From contig JADGRS010000104.1 of assembly GCA_017880705.1 (NCBI GenBank), positions 1 through 9,043 of the forward strand: a DNA stretch of 9,043 bases, given 5' to 3'. Below the pieces are notes generated by a model. That model had not been told where the DNA came from, did not search any database, and was given only the letters and a program-made list of their open reading frames with translations. Shown here piece after piece: positions 5,837-9,043 of this stretch (within the stretch, counting starts at the first letter, position 1; each line of letters begins with the position of its first letter). The DNA comes from Burkholderiales bacterium (GTDB lineage: Bacteria > Pseudomonadota > Gammaproteobacteria > Burkholderiales > Usitatibacteraceae). The translations under genes and the position numbers were made by a program.

Positions 5837-7464
5837 CGCTCAAGGACCTCGAAACGCGGCTGCACGAGCCGTTGCCGGTGCACGAGCGCGTGCGGCTGCT
5901 GAACGAGATTTCCGAGCAGCTCTACGAGCGCGAGCCCGCGCGCGGGGCCGCGCTCGCGCGCGAGGCCATCGAGCTCGCGCGCGCCACGGGCGACACGCCG
6001 GGCGAAGCCCAAGCGCTCTATTGCCTGGGGCGCAATCTCTATTCGCAGGCGGACTATCCCGCGGTGCTCGAGACGCAAGGCACGGCGCTGTCGCTCTTCA
6101 GCGCGATGGGCAACGCCGAGGGCGAGGCGCGCTGCTGCAATCTCCTGGGCATCACCCACCGCCAGCTTGCCGATTACGGGCGCGCCCTCGAGATGTACGA
6201 CGCGGCGCTGAAGGGCTTTCGCGACGCGGGCGACCTCAAATGGCAGGCGCGGGTGATCTCCAACATCGGGGCCGTCGAGATCCAGCTGGGCAACCACACG
6301 GCGGCGCTCGAGCTCTTCGACCAGGCGCTCGACCTGAGGCGCGAGACCGACGACAACGAGGGAGCGGGCTTCGACCTCAACAACGCCGCGTTCGGGCACG
6401 TGCAGCGCGCGCTGCAGCATCGCGCCGCGCAGGACGAGGTGAGCTGCCGGGCCGAAGCGCAGAACGCGCTGCGCCTTCTCGATCGCGCCCTCGCGATCGC
6501 GCGGCAATACGGCTACAAGCGCCTCGAAGCGTTCTGCCTGCAGACGATGGGCGAGGCGCACCAGGCGATGTCGCAGCCCGAGGTGGCCCTGGGGCTCGCG
6601 GACCAGTTCCTCAAGCTCGCGCACGACTCCGACGACAAATGGATCGAGGCGTACGGCCTCGCGTGCATCGGCGAGATCCGCCACCAGCTCGGCCAGCATG
6701 CCGACGGCGTCGCGCTCCTGAAACGGGCGCAGCACATGTTCGAGGCGCTGGGCTCGCGCGACGAGACCGCCCGCGTGCTGCGCAATCTTTCGCAGGCCCA
6801 CGAGGCCGCGGGTGAGCTTGCCGAGGCGCTCGCGTGCCTGCGGCGCGCGGGCATGATCGAGCAGAGCCTGAAGCGCGAGGACACCGAGCGGCGCGCGCGG
6901 GCGCTTTCGGCGCGGCGCCGCCTCGACCAGGCGAGCGGCGAGACCGAGCGCTACCGGCGCCTCGCGATGGAAGACGCCCTCACGGGGCTCGCGAACCGCC
7001 GCCAGCTTGACGAGCGCCTCGCCACGCTCATGCGCGAGGCGCAGGTGCGTGGCACGGTCGTCACGATCGCGCTCGCCGACGTGGATCACTTCAAGGGCAT
7101 CAACGACCGCTTCTCGCACGCGGTGGGCGACGAGGTGCTGCGCTGCGTGGGCGAGATCCTGCGGTCCCACTGCAGGCTCGGCGACGTCGCGGGCCGCTAC
7201 AGCGGCGAGGAGTTCATGCTGGTCTTCCGCGCGCTCGACATCCGCTCCGCGACCGAGATCTGCGAGCGCGTGCGCCGCGCGGTCGAGATCTACGACTGGA
7301 GGTCGATCCACCCGCAGCTGCGGGTGACCGTCTCGCTGGGCCTCGCCTCGAGCACCTCGTTCGAGAATCCGCGGGGCGTCCTCGACGCGGCGGACCACTG
7401 GCTCTACGAAGCCAAGCACCACGGCCGCAACCAGGTGCAGCCCGTCACCGTCGTTCCCGCGTAA
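5824..7464 (+). CDS. TPR-GGDEF diguanylate cyclase
   Basis: A 546-aa soluble protein predicted to make cyclic di-GMP from two GTP. Residues about 20-345 are a chain of tetratricopeptide-like helical pairs (for example AGDLKWQARVISNIGAVEIQ and GNHTAALELFDQALDLRRET), a protein-binding sensor. A charged, probably coiled-coil linker (about 340-382) leads into the GGDEF domain (384-540). That domain has DALTGLANRR at 384-393, metal-binding Asp419 in DVDHFKGIND, the signature as SGEEF at 460-464, and LYEAKHHGRN near the end. The first Gly of the signature is Ser, a variant seen in other GGDEF proteins, so activity is likely but not certain. An inhibitory I-site RxxD (Arg451-Asp454) lies exactly five residues before the signature, implying product feedback. 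No membrane segment or signal peptide. It follows relA by 57 nt with no Shine-Dalgarno, so expression is probably tied to relA. The TAA stop lies within a palindromic element. Confidence 0.9.
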   Translation: MKIASLKDLETRLHEPLPVHERVRLLNEISEQLYEREPARGAALAREAIELARATGDTPGEAQALYCLGRNLYSQADYPAVLETQGTALSLFSAMGNAEGEARCCNLLGITHRQLADYGRALEMYDAALKGFRDAGDLKWQARVISNIGAVEIQLGNHTAALELFDQALDLRRETDDNEGAGFDLNNAAFGHVQRALQHRAAQDEVSCRAEAQNALRLLDRALAIARQYGYKRLEAFCLQTMGEAHQAMSQPEVALGLADQFLKLAHDSDDKWIEAYGLACIGEIRHQLGQHADGVALLKRAQHMFEALGSRDETARVLRNLSQAHEAAGELAEALACLRRAGMIEQSLKREDTERRARALSARRRLDQASGETERYRRLAMEDALTGLANRRQLDERLATLMREAQVRGTVVTIALADVDHFKGINDRFSHAVGDEVLRCVGEILRSHCRLGDVAGRYSGEEFMLVFRALDIRSATEICERVRRAVEIYDWRSIHPQLRVTVSLGLASSTSFENPRGVLDAADHWLYEAKHHGRNQVQPVTVVPA

Positions 7465-7540
7465 TTGGTGTCAGGTACGAATTTCAGCGGGGGGCACCGG
7501 CAAGCCGGTGCATCTGAAATTCGTACCTGACACCAATTAC
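7461..7540. repeat. 80-nt nested palindromic element
   Basis: Outer arms 7461-7487 and 7514-7540 are perfect 27-nt reverse complements (beginning GTAATTGGTGTCAGG). Inside them, GCACCGGC (7494-7501), AA and GCCGGTGC (7504-7511) form a second perfect 8-bp stem; between the stems are CGGGGG on one side and AT on the other. This is a compound hairpin on RNA or a cruciform on DNA. The left arm supplies the TAA stop (7462-7464) of the cyclase gene. It resembles repeated palindromes carrying GGTGTCAG that are dispersed in some proteobacterial genomes, a resemblance from memory. It probably also terminates transcription between the cyclase and rlmI. There is no T-run directly after it, so termination is inferred from stem strength only. 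Confidence 0.75.
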
Positions 7541-7546
7541 GGGTCT

Positions 7547-7558
7547 CTGACACCAGTT
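7547..7558. repeat. Partial third copy of palindrome outer arm
   Basis: CTGACACCAGTT matches CTGACACCAATT (7527-7538, in the right arm of the neighbouring palindrome) at 11 of 12 bases, in the same orientation and displaced by exactly 20 nt. It looks like a remnant or adjoining unit of the same repeat family. The rest of 7559-7615 holds TAAAAT (7583-7588), a possible -10 box for rlmI without a recognisable -35. Confidence 0.45.
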
Positions 7559-7615
7559 TTCGCGGTGAGGGCGAACTCATCGTAAAATGACGCTTCTCCG
7601 CGTTTCCCTCCTCCC

Positions 7616-8806
7616 GTGAATCCCGAACCTTCCCGCCTCGTCCTCAAGGCCGGACGCGACAAGTCCGTCCGCCATCGCCATCCGTGGGTCTTCTCGGGTG
7701 CGATCGATCGCATCGAAGGCGAGCCCGAGCCGGGAGAGACCGTCTCGGTCGTCGCGCGCGACGGCGCTTTCCTCGCCTGGGCCGCGTTCTCCGGCGATTC
7801 GCAGATCAGCGCTCGCGCCTGGTCGTTCGACCCGAAGGACAGGATCGACGAGCCTTTCATGCGTGCGCGCATCGAGGCGGCGATCGCGCGGCGAGCAGAC
7901 GTGCGCGCCCGAAGCGACGCGATGCGCCTGGTGCACGGCGAGTCCGACGGCCTCCCGGGACTCGTGGTCGATCGCTACGCCGACACGCTCGTCGTGCAGA
8001 TCCTCTCCGCGGGCGCCGAGCGCTGGCGCCCGATATGGGGGCCGCTCCTCACGCAGCTCACCGGCGCGAAGAGCGTCTACGAGCGCAGCGACGTGGAAGT
8101 GCGCGCGCTCGAGGGGTTGCCTTCGCGCACCGGCGCGCTGATCGGCGATGCGCAGGGCCATGTGCGCATCGAGGAGGACGGCATCGCCTACGAGGTCGAC
8201 ATCGCGAAGGGCCAGAAGACCGGCTTCTACCTCGACCAGCGCGACAATCGCGCGCTCGCCGGGTCGCTCGCTCAGGGCGCCGAGGTCCTCAACGCGTTCT
8301 GCTACACGGGCGGCTTCAGCCTCTCGGCGCTGAAGGGCGGCGCGAAACACGTGATGTCGCTCGATACTTCGGAAGAGGCACTCGCGCTCGCGAGGCGCAA
8401 CGTCGCGTTGAACGGCCTCGATGCCGCGCGCGCGGACTGGCTGGCGGCCGACGTCTTCGCGCAGCTTCGCAAGTTTCGCGACCAGGGAAGGAAGTTCGGC
8501 CTGATCGTCCTCGATCCGCCGAAGTTCGCGCCGACCGAGAAGCACGTGGCGAACGCCGCGCGCGCCTACAAGGACATCAACCTCTGGGCGATGAAGCTGC
8601 TCGCGCCCCGGGGGCACCTGCTCACCTTCTCGTGCTCGGGCGCGGTCAGCCCGGATCTCTTCCAGAAGATCGTGGCGGGCGCGGCGGCCGATGCGAAGGC
8701 CGACCTGCAGGTCCGCCGGCACCTGGGCGCGGCGCCCGACCACGCGGTGTCGATCCACTTTCCGGAAGGTGAGTATCTGAAAGGCCTGTGGCTCCAGGCT
8801 GCGTGA
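7616..8806 (+). CDS. rlmI: RlmI-type 23S rRNA cytosine-C5 methyltransferase
   Basis: A 396-aa SAM-dependent methyltransferase matching RlmI (YccW), which in Escherichia coli makes 5-methylcytosine at position 1962 of 23S rRNA. N-terminal PUA-like RNA-binding domain (about 8-80, VLKAGRDKSVRHRHPWVFSG). A linker domain carries HGESDGLPGLVVDRY. The Rossmann-like catalytic domain follows, with SAM loop NAFCYTGGFSLSALKGGA from Asn226, motif LDPPKFAP with Asp300-Pro-Pro-Lys-Phe304, and FSCSG with Cys340, the likely nucleophile region. The C-terminus HAVSIHFPEGEYLKGLWLQ is typical. Start is GTG 7616; no in-frame ATG is near and no Shine-Dalgarno is seen. A ten-codon frame (ATG 7587, MTLLRVSLLP) ends in TGA overlapping the start as GTGA. 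Separated from the cyclase by the palindromic element, so probably transcribed on its own, and convergent with the next gene. Confidence 0.92.
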   Translation: MNPEPSRLVLKAGRDKSVRHRHPWVFSGAIDRIEGEPEPGETVSVVARDGAFLAWAAFSGDSQISARAWSFDPKDRIDEPFMRARIEAAIARRADVRARSDAMRLVHGESDGLPGLVVDRYADTLVVQILSAGAERWRPIWGPLLTQLTGAKSVYERSDVEVRALEGLPSRTGALIGDAQGHVRIEEDGIAYEVDIAKGQKTGFYLDQRDNRALAGSLAQGAEVLNAFCYTGGFSLSALKGGAKHVMSLDTSEEALALARRNVALNGLDAARADWLAADVFAQLRKFRDQGRKFGLIVLDPPKFAPTEKHVANAARAYKDINLWAMKLLAPRGHLLTFSCSGAVSPDLFQKIVAGAAADAKADLQVRRHLGAAPDHAVSIHFPEGEYLKGLWLQAA

Positions 8807-8833
8807 GGCCCGAGCACGGGTAGCCGGGAAGCT

Positions 8834-9043
8834 TCAACGGGGCAGGGGGAAGATTCCCATCAGCGCGCGCCCGAAGATATTGCTCCGGCGCAAGTTCTGG
8901 ATCGCCTGCGCCTGCTGGTCGCGCATCCACTCGGTGACGATCGAATGCGGCGTAGACGGCGCGAGCTCGAGATAGGCGTCGGTCTCGGCGCCCGCCGGGA
9001 CCACGCGCATGCCGTGCTTGCGCGCGAGGTGCATCATCGCCGC
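8834..9043 (-). CDS. C-terminal fragment, possibly GNAT acetyltransferase
   Basis: The frame is open to the window edge on its N-terminal side. Seventy codons minus the stop are visible, so the gene continues beyond 9043. The visible part begins with a helix (AAMMHLARKHGMRVV), then GAETDAYLELAP and an amphipathic tail rich in Gln and Arg (EWMRDQQAQAIQNLRRSN). The pattern of a helix ending in a G-(M/F/L)-R turn followed by a short strand is like the end of the GNAT N-acetyltransferase fold. This is a weak shape argument and I cannot name the protein. It ends 27 nt from the stop of rlmI in convergent orientation. The gap carries only a 4-bp stem (CCCG-AGCA-CGGG, 8809-8820), too weak to call a terminator. 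Confidence 0.5.
   Translation of the reverse strand, partial: AAMMHLARKHGMRVVPAGAETDAYLELAPSTPHSIVTEWMRDQQAQAIQNLRRSNIFGRALMGIFPLPR

Noticed and set aside
3619..7422. A 1267-codon open frame on the minus strand opposite relA and the cyclase
   Set aside because: It is antisense to two well-supported genes, its composition is a low-complexity mix of Arg, Ala, Leu, Val, His and Glu, and no domain is visible. Long antisense frames are expected where third positions are mostly G or C.
7583..7588. TAAAAT as an rlmI promoter
   Set aside because: A plausible -10 but no -35 at 16-18 nt; CTGACA at 7547-7552 is about 30 nt away. Mentioned only as a possibility.
8807..8833. Bidirectional terminator between rlmI and the convergent gene
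   Set aside because: Only a 4-bp stem and no T-run on either strand.
1..9043. tRNA, rRNA, riboswitch, IS element or phage gene
   Set aside because: No cloverleaf-like or conserved RNA sequence, transposase motif or phage protein was seen on reading both strands; the only mobile-looking items are the short palindromes.

Overview
The window is GC-rich (about two thirds G+C, with G or C at most third codon positions), densely packed chromosomal DNA. The RelA-type stringent-response enzyme, the RlmI-type rRNA methyltransferase, the Anbu/ATP-grasp/alpha-E cluster and two intergenic palindrome families all point to a proteobacterium, most likely a betaproteobacterium. No phage, IS or plasmid gene, tRNA, rRNA or CRISPR array is visible.

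Layout. (i) 34-3251, minus strand: a compact operon read right to left. It encodes a circularly permuted ATP-grasp protein (1754-3169), an alpha-E helical protein (803-1753) and Anbu, the proteasome-like threonine peptidase (59-793). ATP-grasp and alpha-E abut with no gap, and 9 nt separate alpha-E from Anbu. The transglutaminase-like gene that often accompanies this cluster is absent between them and not seen in the window. A strong match to a sigma-54 (-24/-12) promoter lies at 3236-3251, overlapped by a perfect 18-bp palindrome. A REP-like hairpin follows the last stop codon. (ii) 3252-3606: a terminator-like hairpin reading on the minus strand and a possible 67-aa basic small gene (3324-3527), then a short divergent control region. 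(iii) 3607-7464, plus strand: relA (hydrolase site degenerate, synthetase intact), then after 57 nt a cytoplasmic TPR-GGDEF diguanylate cyclase. The junction carries four imperfect copies of a 12-nt unit at about 20-nt spacing. (iv) 7461-7560: an 80-nt nested palindrome whose left arm contains the cyclase stop codon, plus a partial third copy of its outer arm. (v) 7616-8806, plus strand: rlmI, with a GTG start. (vi) 8834-9043, minus strand: the C-terminal end of an unidentified, possibly GNAT-type protein, convergent with rlmI and cut by the window edge.

How the genes may work together. The left operon fits the comparative-genomic idea that the ATP-grasp and alpha-E proteins make or attach a peptide-like tag or product that Anbu then processes. 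The substrate is unknown. If the sigma-54 site is real, the system is switched on by an activator-dependent signal such as nitrogen or another nutrient. The right-hand pair places (p)ppGpp synthesis and c-di-GMP synthesis in one apparent transcription unit. The most notable points are the sigma-54 promoter for the Anbu system, the relA-cyclase pairing with its repeated junction, and the palindrome that supplies a stop codon.
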